64,000 nucleotides of DNA from Dehalococcoidia bacterium (GTDB taxonomy: Bacteria > Chloroflexota > Dehalococcoidia > E44-bin15), in assembly GCA_035528575.1 (NCBI GenBank), contig DATKYK010000034.1, positions 1 through 64,000 of the forward strand, given 5' to 3'. Positions 1 through 7,702 of the stretch are shown piece by piece. How positions within the stretch are numbered: the stretch's first letter is position 1; the number at the start of each line of letters is the position of its first letter. Below the pieces are notes generated by a model. That model did no database searches, was not told where the DNA came from, and saw only the letters and a program-made list of their open reading frames with translations. The position numbers and the translations under genes are program-made.

Positions 1-7
1 GAAACGC

Positions 8-35
8 TTGACAATGCTATTGTATATTGTATACT
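8..35 (+). promoter_or_regulatory. Sigma70-type promoter for the small Cys/Lys peptide
   Basis: TTGACA at 8-13 and TATACT at 30-35 are separated by 16 bases. The pair lies just upstream of the strong ribosome binding site and small reading frame at 61. This is a sequence match only. Confidence 0.6.
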
Positions 36-60
36 ACCCTTAGAAACGAAAAGGGGGAGT

Positions 61-141
61 ATGATGTGTAAGACATGCGCAGCACATGCTAAAAAGGATA
101 AGGGCAAGAAAGAACCTGAGAAGAAATCAGTGAAGAAGTAA
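61..141 (+). CDS. Small Cys- and Lys-rich peptide, 26 residues, function unknown
   Basis: A very short reading frame starts at ATG 61, or at the second ATG at 64, directly after the purine-rich AAAAGGGGGAGT. The peptide begins MMCKTCAAHAKK and ends in a lysine/glutamate-rich tail (KKEPEKKSVKK). It has one CxxC pair and a nearby His, which could bind a metal, and no membrane segment. It is framed by a good promoter (8-35) and a strong intrinsic terminator (164-202), so it looks like a complete single-gene transcription unit rather than chance. I do not recognise the family. A role in metal or nucleic-acid binding is only a guess from composition. Confidence 0.55.
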   Translation: MMCKTCAAHAKKDKGKKEPEKKSVKK

Positions 142-163
142 ATCGGCGATAGGCGAACATATA

Positions 164-202
164 AAGACGAGGCGTGTTTTTAACATACCTCGTCTTGGTT
201 TT
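164..202 (+). terminator. Intrinsic terminator after the small peptide gene
   Basis: AAGACGAGG (164-172) pairs with CCTCGTCTT (188-196). The stem continues inward with a few more pairs (GTGTT with AACAT), and GGTTTT follows. It lies 22 bases after the small peptide stop codon. Confidence 0.75.
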
Positions 203-337
203 AAGTAGGCCTCTAAAGCAGCCTTCCTCAACACAAAATAGCGGTTTGTTAGATCACATTCCGATGAAATGTTCAAGTGAGGTAGCATTTAGTTTCTGTT
301 TGCGGATTTAGTTGGGCAGGAAAGAATAATCACATAC

Positions 338-346
338 TGCTATAAT
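338..346 (+). promoter_or_regulatory. Extended -10 promoter for the SemiSWEET gene
   Basis: TG-C-TATAAT at 338-346 is a consensus extended -10 element, 33 bases before the TTG start at 379. No convincing -35 is present, as is usual for this class. Confidence 0.45.
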
Positions 347-378
347 CAATCTAGTTGAATACCAAAGGAGGTTCAGTC

Positions 379-651
379 TTGCAGTTAGAACAGTCTTTGG
401 GTTTAGTCGCTGGAGCGCTGGTAACATGTAGTATGGTTCCGCAACTGGTTCGTGTCTTCCAATTAAAAAGTGCCCGTGAGATAAGTGGACTTTTTACCAT
501 ATTGCTTTTACTGGGTATGATTTGTTGGCTAGCCTATGGGATTTACCTCAGGCTCACTCCAGTTATTCTTTGGAATGCAATAGGGGCGGTTCTCGTCGCT
601 CTACTTATATATGCAAAGCTAAAGTATGGAGGATATAGGAAAGATAAATAG
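379..651 (+). CDS. SemiSWEET-family small sugar transporter (PQ-loop)
   Basis: A 90-residue membrane protein predicted to form one triple-helix bundle, the size of bacterial SemiSWEET proteins, which work as dimers moving sugars across the cytoplasmic membrane. The signature Pro-Gln lies at residues 21-22 in the first helix (CSMVPQLVRV), and three hydrophobic segments fill the protein. I place the start at TTG 379 because AAAGGAGG ends seven bases upstream; the in-frame ATG at 355 has no ribosome binding site. The last 26 bases overlap the next gene, which suggests translational coupling. The substrate cannot be read from sequence. Confidence 0.75.
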   Translation: MQLEQSLGLVAGALVTCSMVPQLVRVFQLKSAREISGLFTILLLLGMICWLAYGIYLRLTPVILWNAIGAVLVALLIYAKLKYGGYRKDK

Positions 652-1183
652 GGAGCAACTGTTCGACTTCGTTGACCAGCATTTTTTAGCAAAGTTGGAA
701 TACCCCCAGCTATTCACAGAGGCAGAGCGTCAGGTAGAAGGGTGGTTTAAAGGTGAGTTAATCTACCTTTTCAGTTCTCTCAAAGCGAACTGGGAACCTG
801 AAGCTTCAATACCAAGCCTTGGCAAAAAGAAGATTGATTTCAGGCTAAGGTTAGATGATAGCCCTGTTTATGCAGAAATAAAGGCCCTGTATCACGGCCG
901 GCAACGTGGACAAGTGGTTGACCTCGGTATCTACTTCTACAAGGACAACGTAGGCATTTGGGGAGATGTGCAAAAACTAGCTTCAGTTGCTGAGGGTCAC
1001 AGCTTCTGCATCTTGTTTATATACCCTCGGCCGGAGATAGGGCGTTGGCACAAGACCTTAGCTGCATATGGCCAGCGCATCGCGCCTATCACATTGGGAG
1101 AGGTAAGCGAAATCTTGCAGTTTCCGCCTGAACTATACATCGCAAAGCTGGAAGTATCCCTGAAACAGGGCTTAACATTATGA
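626..1183 (+). CDS. PD-(D/E)XK nuclease-like hypothetical protein
   Basis: A 185-residue soluble protein. A Lys-rich turn leads into a beta-hairpin with Asp71 (KKKIDFRLRL), and thirteen residues later comes YAEIKAL with Glu84 and Lys86. That D...E-x-K spacing is typical of PD-(D/E)XK restriction-endonuclease-like folds, in which Asp and Glu hold the catalytic metal. No second domain is visible. The gene overlaps the SemiSWEET reading frame by 26 bases. The family call rests on the motif alone, and the protein could be a non-catalytic member. No partner methylase or toxin gene lies beside it. Confidence 0.5.
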   Translation: MEDIGKINREQLFDFVDQHFLAKLEYPQLFTEAERQVEGWFKGELIYLFSSLKANWEPEASIPSLGKKKIDFRLRLDDSPVYAEIKALYHGRQRGQVVDLGIYFYKDNVGIWGDVQKLASVAEGHSFCILFIYPRPEIGRWHKTLAAYGQRIAPITLGEVSEILQFPPELYIAKLEVSLKQGLTL

Positions 1184-1198
1184 CGTATTGTTCACCCG

Positions 1199-1221
1199 GT
1201 CACATTCTAGCGTTTGGTTCA
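1199..1221 (+). repeat. Short intergenic repeat, copy A
   Basis: GTCACATTCTAGCG followed by TTTGGTTCA. A second copy (1976-1998) shares the first 14 bases exactly and then reads ATTTGTTCA. Both lie in gene-free DNA flanking the SRPBCC gene, on the same strand. Confidence 0.45.
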
Positions 1222-1347
1222 ACTGAAATGATCTGCTTACGGGGTGTTGACAACACTTTGGGAGAGGACTAGACTCAGGCTGAAAAACCTTCATTATTGT
1301 CATAATTCACAGTTAGGGTGGGTATACGCGGAAAGGGGGAAGCCAAA

Positions 1348-1788
1348 GTGAAAGTACAGAAGTCTATTGAAATTGCAGCACCACCAGAGAAAGTCTGGCC
1401 CTTCTTGGTTGAGCCTAAGAAGATCCTGAAGTGGTGTATTACCTTCAAAAAATTCGAGTACACCGGTAAGCAGCGCAGTGGCGTGGGCACAGCTCTCTAC
1501 GTTGAGGAAAAGGCCGGCGGCCCGCTTATGAAACTGAATTTTGCGGTTACGGAATGGGTGGAGAATAAGAAACTTGCCTTCAACATGACCTCGGGGAACT
1601 TTGTGAAAGGTTATGAACAAACATGGACGGTAGACGCCACTCCGCCTGGTAGCAGATTTACATTTATGGAGCAGGTTAAGTTGCCTTACGGGGTCATCGG
1701 GAAGGTCATGGAGTTGTTTGCCCGACGTAGTTCGGAAGCCACCGTGAGGGAAATGTTGGCCAAGCTGAAAAGCTTGGTGGAGACATAA
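1348..1788 (+). CDS. SRPBCC-fold protein (polyketide cyclase / START-like)
   Basis: A 147-residue protein with the N-terminal signature of the SRPBCC superfamily (KSIEIAAPPEKVWPFLVEP). Members form a helix-grip fold with a deep hydrophobic ligand pocket, and include polyketide cyclases, CoxG-like proteins and START-like lipid binders. The C-terminal long helix (VREMLAKLKSLVE) closes the fold. The GTG at 1348 is preferred over the upstream GTG at 1318 because AAAGGGGGA lies eight bases before it. The ligand is unknown, and the gene stands alone between two gene-free stretches. Confidence 0.7.
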   Translation: MKVQKSIEIAAPPEKVWPFLVEPKKILKWCITFKKFEYTGKQRSGVGTALYVEEKAGGPLMKLNFAVTEWVENKKLAFNMTSGNFVKGYEQTWTVDATPPGSRFTFMEQVKLPYGVIGKVMELFARRSSEATVREMLAKLKSLVET

Positions 1789-2194
1789 GAAGATAATCTT
1801 CTGCTGGTCTGCTCACATTATACACCTTCCTCTTGCACTTGATGATGCGTGGTACGAGTTCTATAGGTTGGTTCGTCTCCCCGGCTACTTCGTACTTGGC
1901 CTAACCAAAGTCCGGATCGTTTAATCAATCACACAAACTTCTATTCTGTTAAGTCATTTAACAATTGTCCGGAATGTCACATTCTAGCGATTTGTTCAGC
2001 GGTAGGATAGACTTCCACATCCGGCTACCTACAGACTACAATCATCACACTAAATGTGTTATATTCGTGTTGGGCGCACCATGAATTGTCTTTCTGGTTG
2101 CTAAGCGGAGCGCGGCCTGTGAAGTCATAAGCTGAGATTATCTAATTGAACGGTAAAGTGGAGCAAGGATAGACTAGAAGGAGGATGATGTATC
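1789..2194. other. Gene-free stretch before the dehydratase gene
   Basis: About 400 bases with no credible reading frame. It holds copy B of the short repeat (1976-1998) and, just before the next gene, the ribosome binding site GAAGGAGG. No clear consensus promoter or terminator was found. Confidence 0.5.
1976..1998 (+). repeat. Short intergenic repeat, copy B
   Basis: GTCACATTCTAGCG followed by ATTTGTTCA; the partner of copy A at 1199-1221. Confidence 0.45.
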
Positions 2195-3664
2195 ATGTCA
2201 TTGAAGGCTGCTGCGGAGTACATCGAGAGTCTGCGTGAGTTGAAACTGGATCTCTATCTACTCGGTGAAAAGGTGGGGAATTGGGTTGATAATCCTATTA
2301 TCAGACCATCAATTAACGCTGTGGCGATGACCTACAAGCTTGCTCACGAGCCCCAGAACAAGGATCTGGCGATCACGGACTCTATGCTTACAGGAAAGAA
2401 GGTAAACAGATTTAACTCTCTCTTCAAGAGCACTGGTGATATGGTCAGTAAGGTAAAATTACAGAGGGAGATGGGACAGAGGACAGCCTGTTGTTTCCAG
2501 AGGTGCGTTGGTCTTGACGGGATCAATGCTGTTTTTAGCACCACCTACGAAATTGACCAAGAGCGCGGAACCAAGTATCATCACAGGTTTAGAGAGTGGC
2601 TGAAGTATGTTCAACATAATGACCTCTGTGTCCAGGGTGCCATGACCGATGTCAAGGGCAACCGGGCGGTGGGTCCAAGCAAGCAGACTGACCCGGACAT
2701 GTTTGTGCATGTTGTGGAGCGAAGGAGTGACGGGATCGTCATAAGGGGGGCAAAGGCAAGTCAAACGGGAACCGTGAATTCACATGAAATGCTCATTATG
2801 CCAACCCTAAGAATGCGGGCCGGTGATGAAGACTATTCCCTGAGCTGCGCTATACCGACGGACGCTGAAGGCGTACACCTTATCTATGGAAGACAGTCCT
2901 GCGATACGCGCAAGCTTGAGGAGGGTGACATCGATGTCGGTAACTACAGCTTCGGGGGACAGGAGACACTGACTATCCTGGACTACGTCTTCGTCCCGTG
3001 GGATAGGGTTTTTATGTGCGGGGAGATCGAATTTGCCATCATGATGGTAGAGAGATTCGCCGCCTATCATAGGCAGAGCTACGGCGGTTGTAAGCCGGGC
3101 GTAGGCGATGTGCTTATTGGAGCGGCGGCCTCAATGGCTGATTACAACGGGACACGTAGAGCCCCTCACATCAGAGAGAAACTTGGGGAGATGATTCATC
3201 TCTCCGAAACGATACATGCCTGCGGATTAGCTTGCGCCTATGAAGGGTGGCAGACCATGGCTGGCAACTACCAGTCCAACATCCTTTTAGCCAATGTATG
3301 TAAGCACAATACGACGAGGTTTCCCTATGAGCTTTGCCGGCTTGCCGAGGACATAGCCGGCGGTATTCTGGTAACGCTGCCCTCCGAAAAAGACTTTAGG
3401 CACCCTGTAGTGGGTAAATATATCGATAAATACCTGAAGGGAGTAACTGTTGTACCTACAGAGCACCGAATCCGCATGTTGACGCTTATCCACTCCATTA
3501 CTTTTGGCCATGTCGCTCCCAATTATCGCACAGAGTCGCTACATGGGGCAGGATCGCCTCAGGCACAGAAAATTATGATTGAGCGCGAGACGGATATGGA
3601 CCTCAAGCAGAAGCTGGCCCGCAGTTTGGCTGGCATCGATAAAAGAGAAAACGTGATTGCTTAG
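2195..3664 (+). CDS. 4-hydroxybutyryl-CoA dehydratase / vinylacetyl-CoA isomerase family (HpaB fold)
   Basis: A 489-residue enzyme of the 4-hydroxyphenylacetate 3-hydroxylase (HpaB) superfamily. The residues that hold the [4Fe-4S] cluster in 4-hydroxybutyryl-CoA dehydratase are all present: Cys100 and Cys104 (CFQRC), then His292 and Cys299 (HRQSYGGCK). The catalytic Tyr296, the following Lys300 and Glu257 also match. Flavin monooxygenases of the superfamily lack this cluster, so a radical dehydratase or isomerase using FAD plus [4Fe-4S] is the better reading. Such enzymes are oxygen sensitive. The gene has a strong ribosome binding site and precedes a thiolase/DUF35/BKACE set. The exact CoA ester used is not evident, and no 4-hydroxybutyrate-forming genes are nearby. 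Confidence 0.85.
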   Translation: MSLKAAAEYIESLRELKLDLYLLGEKVGNWVDNPIIRPSINAVAMTYKLAHEPQNKDLAITDSMLTGKKVNRFNSLFKSTGDMVSKVKLQREMGQRTACCFQRCVGLDGINAVFSTTYEIDQERGTKYHHRFREWLKYVQHNDLCVQGAMTDVKGNRAVGPSKQTDPDMFVHVVERRSDGIVIRGAKASQTGTVNSHEMLIMPTLRMRAGDEDYSLSCAIPTDAEGVHLIYGRQSCDTRKLEEGDIDVGNYSFGGQETLTILDYVFVPWDRVFMCGEIEFAIMMVERFAAYHRQSYGGCKPGVGDVLIGAAASMADYNGTRRAPHIREKLGEMIHLSETIHACGLACAYEGWQTMAGNYQSNILLANVCKHNTTRFPYELCRLAEDIAGGILVTLPSEKDFRHPVVGKYIDKYLKGVTVVPTEHRIRMLTLIHSITFGHVAPNYRTESLHGAGSPQAQKIMIERETDMDLKQKLARSLAGIDKRENVIA

Positions 3665-3838
3665 TTTCCATAGGTAGCTAAACCGAGATAGATAGGCCTT
3701 CCTGGCGTGCAGTTTCCGCCTGATGATACCATCCCTGTACCACAGGCCGGTTGTTCGGGCGCATCATTACAGGTTTGCTACCTAGCGCTCTACAATTCCA
3801 GCGAATTGTGCAGTGTCTCCAGGTGGCCCCTGTCTAGC

Positions 3839-3867
3839 TTGACAGCCATGTCAAATGACGATATTAT
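3839..3867 (+). promoter_or_regulatory. Promoter upstream of the thiolase operon, with palindromic -35
   Basis: TTGACA (3839-3844), a 17-base spacer and TATTAT (3862-3867). The -35 is part of a palindrome, TTGACA-GCCA-TGTCAA (3839-3854), which could be a regulator site. The promoter lies about 330 bases before the thiolase gene, with a MITE copy between. The rest of the 3665-4200 gap shows nothing else. Confidence 0.5.
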
Positions 3868-3941
3868 GGTGTACCATATGGCAAGCTGCAATGGGAAATA
3901 CCGGGTGATATAACTAACCCAAACGATCGGGGACATTTAAT

Positions 3942-4063
3942 GAGACCGCTGAAAAAGAGGTGCAGGATACTTCCTGCCGGGGGTCTGGGGGTGTCCCCCA
4001 GTTTTAAAAAGTCCCCCAAGATTGGGGGATTAGGGGGTTGATTGAGGCTATTTCAGCAGTCTC
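3942..4063 (+). mobile_element. MITE-like repeat, copy 1 (122 bp)
   Basis: A non-coding element with inverted ends: GAGACCGCTGAAAAAG at the left, and a right end whose complement reads GAGACTGCTGAAATAG (14 of 16 match). Inside are three hairpins: GCAGGA/TTCCTGC, CTGGGG/CCCCAG and TCCCCCAA/TTGGGGGA. Near-identical copies are at 17408, 45197 and, reversed, at 52844. No transposase is encoded. No clear target duplication is seen at this copy. Confidence 0.8.
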
Positions 4064-4200
4064 TAGTTATAGGCCCATTTGAAAGCTTAGCTTAGCCCAC
4101 TAGTGGAGCCGTCATGCCATGATGATAGCGATTTCTAAAGCCTGGTGAGGGTATATATTCAAGCTTCTGCTTTATACAACATGCTTAAAAGGAGGGGAAA

Positions 4201-5352
4201 ATGCTCAGAAGGGTGGCAATAGTTGGGTATGCTCAATCTCATCATCAGCATAATATGCAAAAAACCAGAGAGGATATGGTCTTTGAGGTCTGTAAGGAGG
4301 CTTTGCACCATGCCGGCATCCTGAGAGAGGATCTGGATACCGTTATCACCGCCTCTAGCGATTTTCTGGATGGAAGGACAATTTCAAATGTCTTTCTCAG
4401 CATGGCTGTTGGAGCTTTTATGAAGGATGAATCGAAGGTGGAGGAGGACGGGACTTTTGCGCTCTATTATGCTTTGATGAGAATCCTTGCCGGCACCCAT
4501 GATGTAGCCCTGGTAGAGGCACATACACAGGGCTCGACCTTCAATCCCCATCAGGTAAGCTTTTACACCCTTGATCCATTATTTGATCGGCAGATTGGTG
4601 TGCTCAATGATATAGCGGCTGCCGCTCTTCAGGCGAGAATGTATATGAACAGGTACAGTGTGTCGGAAGAGCATCTGGCAATGGCAGCCGTTAAGAACAT
4701 TACCAATGCCGCCCAGAATCCTTGTGCGCACAGAAAGATGCCAGACGTGAGTGTGGAAGAGGTGATGAATTCAAAAGTCTTTTACGATCCCATCAGGGAG
4801 CTTACGATGTCCCCTATAAGTGACGGGGCGTGTGCTTTAATACTTGCCTCTGAGGAGAGGGCCAGGGAGATCACCGACAAACCGGTATGGATAGAAGGAG
4901 TCGGTAGTTGCCAGGATCCCTATCTTCGGGACAGAGATATCTCAAGTCTGGATTCTCTGAAGAGTGCTGCCAGTACAGCCTACAAGATGGCTGGTGTAAA
5001 GGAACCCTTTTCCGAGCTGGATGTTGCCGAGATTTCCGAGAAATTCGCCCATGAGGAGCTGATGATTTACGAAGCCCTGGGTTTATGCCAGGAGGGTCAA
5101 GGGAAAAATTTGATTGAAAGGGGCACAACTCGCAGAGATGGTAAGATGCCAGTAAATCCCAGCGGTGGGGCGCTGGGTGCTGACCCGGTCTGTGCTACCG
5201 GGTTGATAAGGGTAGTAGAGGCGGCAAAGCAGATAAGGGGTGAAGCGGATGGTTATCAGGTTCCCGGTGTCCGCAGGGCTCTTGCCCATGGACAATTCGG
5301 GATTTGTGCCCAGAAGAATATGATTTTTATCCTGGGGGGTAACGGATCATGA
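4201..5352 (+). CDS. Thiolase-fold protein lacking catalytic Cys (DUF35 partner)
   Basis: A 383-residue thiolase-superfamily protein of the SCP-x/non-specific lipid-transfer type, starting MLRRVAIVGYAQS after AAAGGAGGGG. Where thiolases carry the nucleophilic Cys (CASG), this protein reads VEEDGTFALYY with no Cys. Where they have GHP, it reads GADPVCATG, so that His is missing as well. The NPSGG loop and the terminal AHGQFG motif remain, so CoA binding is plausible. Cys-less thiolases paired with DUF35 proteins are known as retro-aldolases in steroid side-chain degradation (Ltp2-ChsH2). That makes carbon-carbon bond cleavage likelier than classical thiolysis here, but it is inference. The last four bases overlap the next thiolase gene. 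Confidence 0.75.
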   Translation: MLRRVAIVGYAQSHHQHNMQKTREDMVFEVCKEALHHAGILREDLDTVITASSDFLDGRTISNVFLSMAVGAFMKDESKVEEDGTFALYYALMRILAGTHDVALVEAHTQGSTFNPHQVSFYTLDPLFDRQIGVLNDIAAAALQARMYMNRYSVSEEHLAMAAVKNITNAAQNPCAHRKMPDVSVEEVMNSKVFYDPIRELTMSPISDGACALILASEERAREITDKPVWIEGVGSCQDPYLRDRDISSLDSLKSAASTAYKMAGVKEPFSELDVAEISEKFAHEELMIYEALGLCQEGQGKNLIERGTTRRDGKMPVNPSGGALGADPVCATGLIRVVEAAKQIRGEADGYQVPGVRRALAHGQFGICAQKNMIFILGGNGS

Positions 5353-6593
5353 GGAGAAATGTTGCAATAATCGGTTGTGGACAGACCAAACATTCGAGTA
5401 AGCGAAGAGATGTTAACATCGCCGAGATGGTATCGGAGGCGGTCTATAATGCGCTGGAAGACGCCCAGGTCAGTCCGCGGGAGGTCGACGCCTTCGTTGT
5501 TGGCAATATGCAGGGATTCGGTGGTATTGCCCAGCCAGAACAATGGCTGGGGGATTCAATTGGTGCCGCCGGGAAACCGGTCATCAGGATCGCCACTGGA
5601 GGGACGACCGGGGGATCGGTTGGACAGGGTGCTTATTATACTGTTGCCTCAGGACTTCACGATCTAGTTGTAGCTGTTGCCTGGGAAAAGCATTCAGATA
5701 GCAGAGAGGCTGGTGCCACGACCGGGCTACTGCATGTAGGGTTGGGCAATTTTTTCCACGCCGCCAGTTACGGGTTGAGTCTTAAGAACCTGGTTGCCAC
5801 CTCGGCGGTAGGAGCGGCGGCTGGCGTTGCCGTTTATCAGGCAGTGTTTTACATGCATAGGTCCGGGTGCACCATCGAACACTTTGATATGGTAGCGGCA
5901 AAGGCAAGGCGCAATGCTGCTAATAATAAATATGCGCACCTTCAGTGGCCAGGCTGCACTCCAGAGGATATTGCCAAGACCGAGATCGTCGCATATCCCT
6001 TCAGGTATGGACATATCTGCCCGGCAAGCGATGGTGCCTCAGCCATTGTCGTGGCTGAGGGAAACCTGGCCAGAAAAAAAGCCAGGCAACCAGCCTGGTT
6101 TAAGGGACTCGCCTCCTTCTCTGATGAGGAGAACCAGTTACAGAGTGAAAATTTCGGTGGCGTTGGAGTACTCGATCCCTCTGAACAAAAGGGATGCTGG
6201 ATGTCAGCAAACAAGGCATATAAGATGGCAGGGATAAAGGACCCCCAAAAAGAGATTGACATGGCAGAGGTATATCAGCCGTTCCCAAGTCAGGAGCTCA
6301 TATTTTCTGAAAGATTGGGCCTTTTCGATGAAGGCACCGCATGGATGGCTCTTGAAAAGGGGGAGACTGATATTAACGGCAGAATGCCCCTGGATCCCTC
6401 GGGTGGCGTCAATGCCACCAACGCCATTGGATCCACTGCCCTGCAGCGCATCCTTGAGTGCGCCCTGCAGATAATGGGAAAGGCAGAAGAGCATCAGGTC
6501 CCGAAAAAAGTTAGAAATGCCGTTGCCCATGGATGGGGTGGCGTAACCAATTATATCACGGTGACAGTTTTAGGGGATTCACCCGGGAGGTAA
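5349..6593 (+). CDS. Second thiolase-fold protein lacking catalytic Cys
   Basis: A 414-residue paralogue of the preceding gene and translationally coupled to it (ATGA overlap). The thiolase nucleophile region reads RIATGGTTGGSV, with Gly where the Cys should be. The GHP His region reads NATNAIGST, so His is replaced. The DPSGG loop and the C-terminal AHGWGG motif are kept. The two thiolase-fold proteins probably form a hetero-oligomer with the two DUF35 proteins that follow. The chemistry is probably not a Claisen condensation; retro-aldol cleavage or a structural CoA-binding role are the alternatives. Confidence 0.75.
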   Translation: MRRNVAIIGCGQTKHSSKRRDVNIAEMVSEAVYNALEDAQVSPREVDAFVVGNMQGFGGIAQPEQWLGDSIGAAGKPVIRIATGGTTGGSVGQGAYYTVASGLHDLVVAVAWEKHSDSREAGATTGLLHVGLGNFFHAASYGLSLKNLVATSAVGAAAGVAVYQAVFYMHRSGCTIEHFDMVAAKARRNAANNKYAHLQWPGCTPEDIAKTEIVAYPFRYGHICPASDGASAIVVAEGNLARKKARQPAWFKGLASFSDEENQLQSENFGGVGVLDPSEQKGCWMSANKAYKMAGIKDPQKEIDMAEVYQPFPSQELIFSERLGLFDEGTAWMALEKGETDINGRMPLDPSGGVNATNAIGSTALQRILECALQIMGKAEEHQVPKKVRNAVAHGWGGVTNYITVTVLGDSPGR

Positions 6594-6598
6594 ATAAG

Positions 6599-7102
6599 AT
6601 GGGATATATAAAGGAAGAAAGACCGACGACAATCGCTGTGGAAGGTATATGGAATGTAGGTTCCTATCACTATAAGGGTTCCAGGCTCCTGGAGGAATAC
6701 GTTAAGGGGCTTAAGCAGAAGAAATTAATCGGCTCATTCTGCCCCGGCTGTGGGAAGGTAATTGTGCCACCCAGAAACCTGTGCGGGAGATGTCACCGGA
6801 TAATGGACCGACGAAAGATCGTTAGTAATAGGGGGACTATTACCTGCTTTATAGTCACTCCCCCCATGGAGAAAGGAAAATTGAAGGTCCTGGGGATGGA
6901 TCCTGTGGAAGCGGGCTTAATAAAGGAGGGTGAGGTGGTTATTCCGGTCTTTGTGAAGTTCGATGGGTCAGACTCTAATACTGATACAATATTGCTCAAT
7001 GCGGACCCGAAGGCTGTTCACATAGGCATGAGGGTTAAAGTTCTTTGGTCGAAGGAGCCGCAGGGTGCACTAAGCGATTTCGAAGGCGTTGAACCAGCAT
7101 AG
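6599..7102 (+). CDS. DUF35 zinc-ribbon/OB-fold protein, thiolase partner 1
   Basis: A 167-residue protein with a zinc ribbon (Cys48, Cys51, Cys62, Cys65) followed by an OB-fold domain, the layout of DUF35 (ChsH2-type) proteins. In archaeal acetoacetyl-CoA thiolase/HMG-CoA synthase complexes and in steroid aldolases, DUF35 proteins bridge or complete the acyl-CoA site of the thiolase. I use ATG 6599, six bases after the thiolase stop, because GGGAGG sits just upstream. An upstream in-frame ATG at 6533 lies inside the thiolase gene and is less likely. It carries an N-terminal helical extension of about 45 residues before the ribbon. Confidence 0.85.
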   Translation: MGYIKEERPTTIAVEGIWNVGSYHYKGSRLLEEYVKGLKQKKLIGSFCPGCGKVIVPPRNLCGRCHRIMDRRKIVSNRGTITCFIVTPPMEKGKLKVLGMDPVEAGLIKEGEVVIPVFVKFDGSDSNTDTILLNADPKAVHIGMRVKVLWSKEPQGALSDFEGVEPA

Positions 7103-7149
7103 TAAATAAATGGATGTTATTATAAGTGACCGGGGGAGGGATATAAACC

Positions 7150-7620
7150 ATGAAAAGTAAATCTGAGATAGTTGACGTACAGGGTTTGCCGTTTGTTGCT
7201 GGCTTTAACTGGTCAACAGGCTTCCTGATGCAGAGGTTTATCGAAGAGCTTGCCAATAGAAAAATCCTGGGAGCAAAATGTCCCGATTGTGGATACACCT
7301 ATGTACCCCCAAGGTCGAGGTGCGGGAAATGCTATGCCAAAATAGAACAGAAAAACCTGATCACTCTATCTGGAAAGGGTACCCTGGTTGGCTATACAAC
7401 AGCGTATGTCGAATTAGATGGCAAGGGAAACTTTGGGGATTTAAAGGAACCCGGGATAATCGGGGCAATAAAGCTGGAGAACGCGGATTCAACGATCTTC
7501 ATGCCCCTTGAAGGGATTAAACCCCGGGATGTAACCGAAGGGCTCAAGGTTGAGGTCCAGTGGCGAGAGGAGACAAAAGGTGAGCTGGCAGATATAAAGT
7601 GTTTCAGGCTTGCTCGTTAA
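7150..7620 (+). CDS. DUF35 zinc-ribbon/OB-fold protein, thiolase partner 2
   Basis: A 156-residue DUF35 protein with zinc-ribbon Cys44, Cys47, Cys58 and Cys61 (CPDCGYTYVPPRSRCGKC), then an OB fold ending RLAR. It is a paralogue of the preceding gene, so the operon has two thiolase-fold and two DUF35 genes, one possible partner each. The start follows GGGGGAGGG. Like its neighbour it is presumably a non-catalytic, acyl-CoA-binding subunit. Confidence 0.85.
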   Translation: MKSKSEIVDVQGLPFVAGFNWSTGFLMQRFIEELANRKILGAKCPDCGYTYVPPRSRCGKCYAKIEQKNLITLSGKGTLVGYTTAYVELDGKGNFGDLKEPGIIGAIKLENADSTIFMPLEGIKPRDVTEGLKVEVQWREETKGELADIKCFRLAR

Positions 7621-7702
7621 CTGTGTAGGTCATTCCCAGGGGACCTAGACAATCGGAAACAGGGTACAGTAGTTCGAGGCGATAGAAAGGAGGTTAGATA
7701 TC

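Noticed and set aside
3707-3913. 68-codon plus-strand frame between the dehydratase and thiolase genes
   Set aside because: No ribosome binding site, no recognisable features, and the promoter at 3839 lies inside it.
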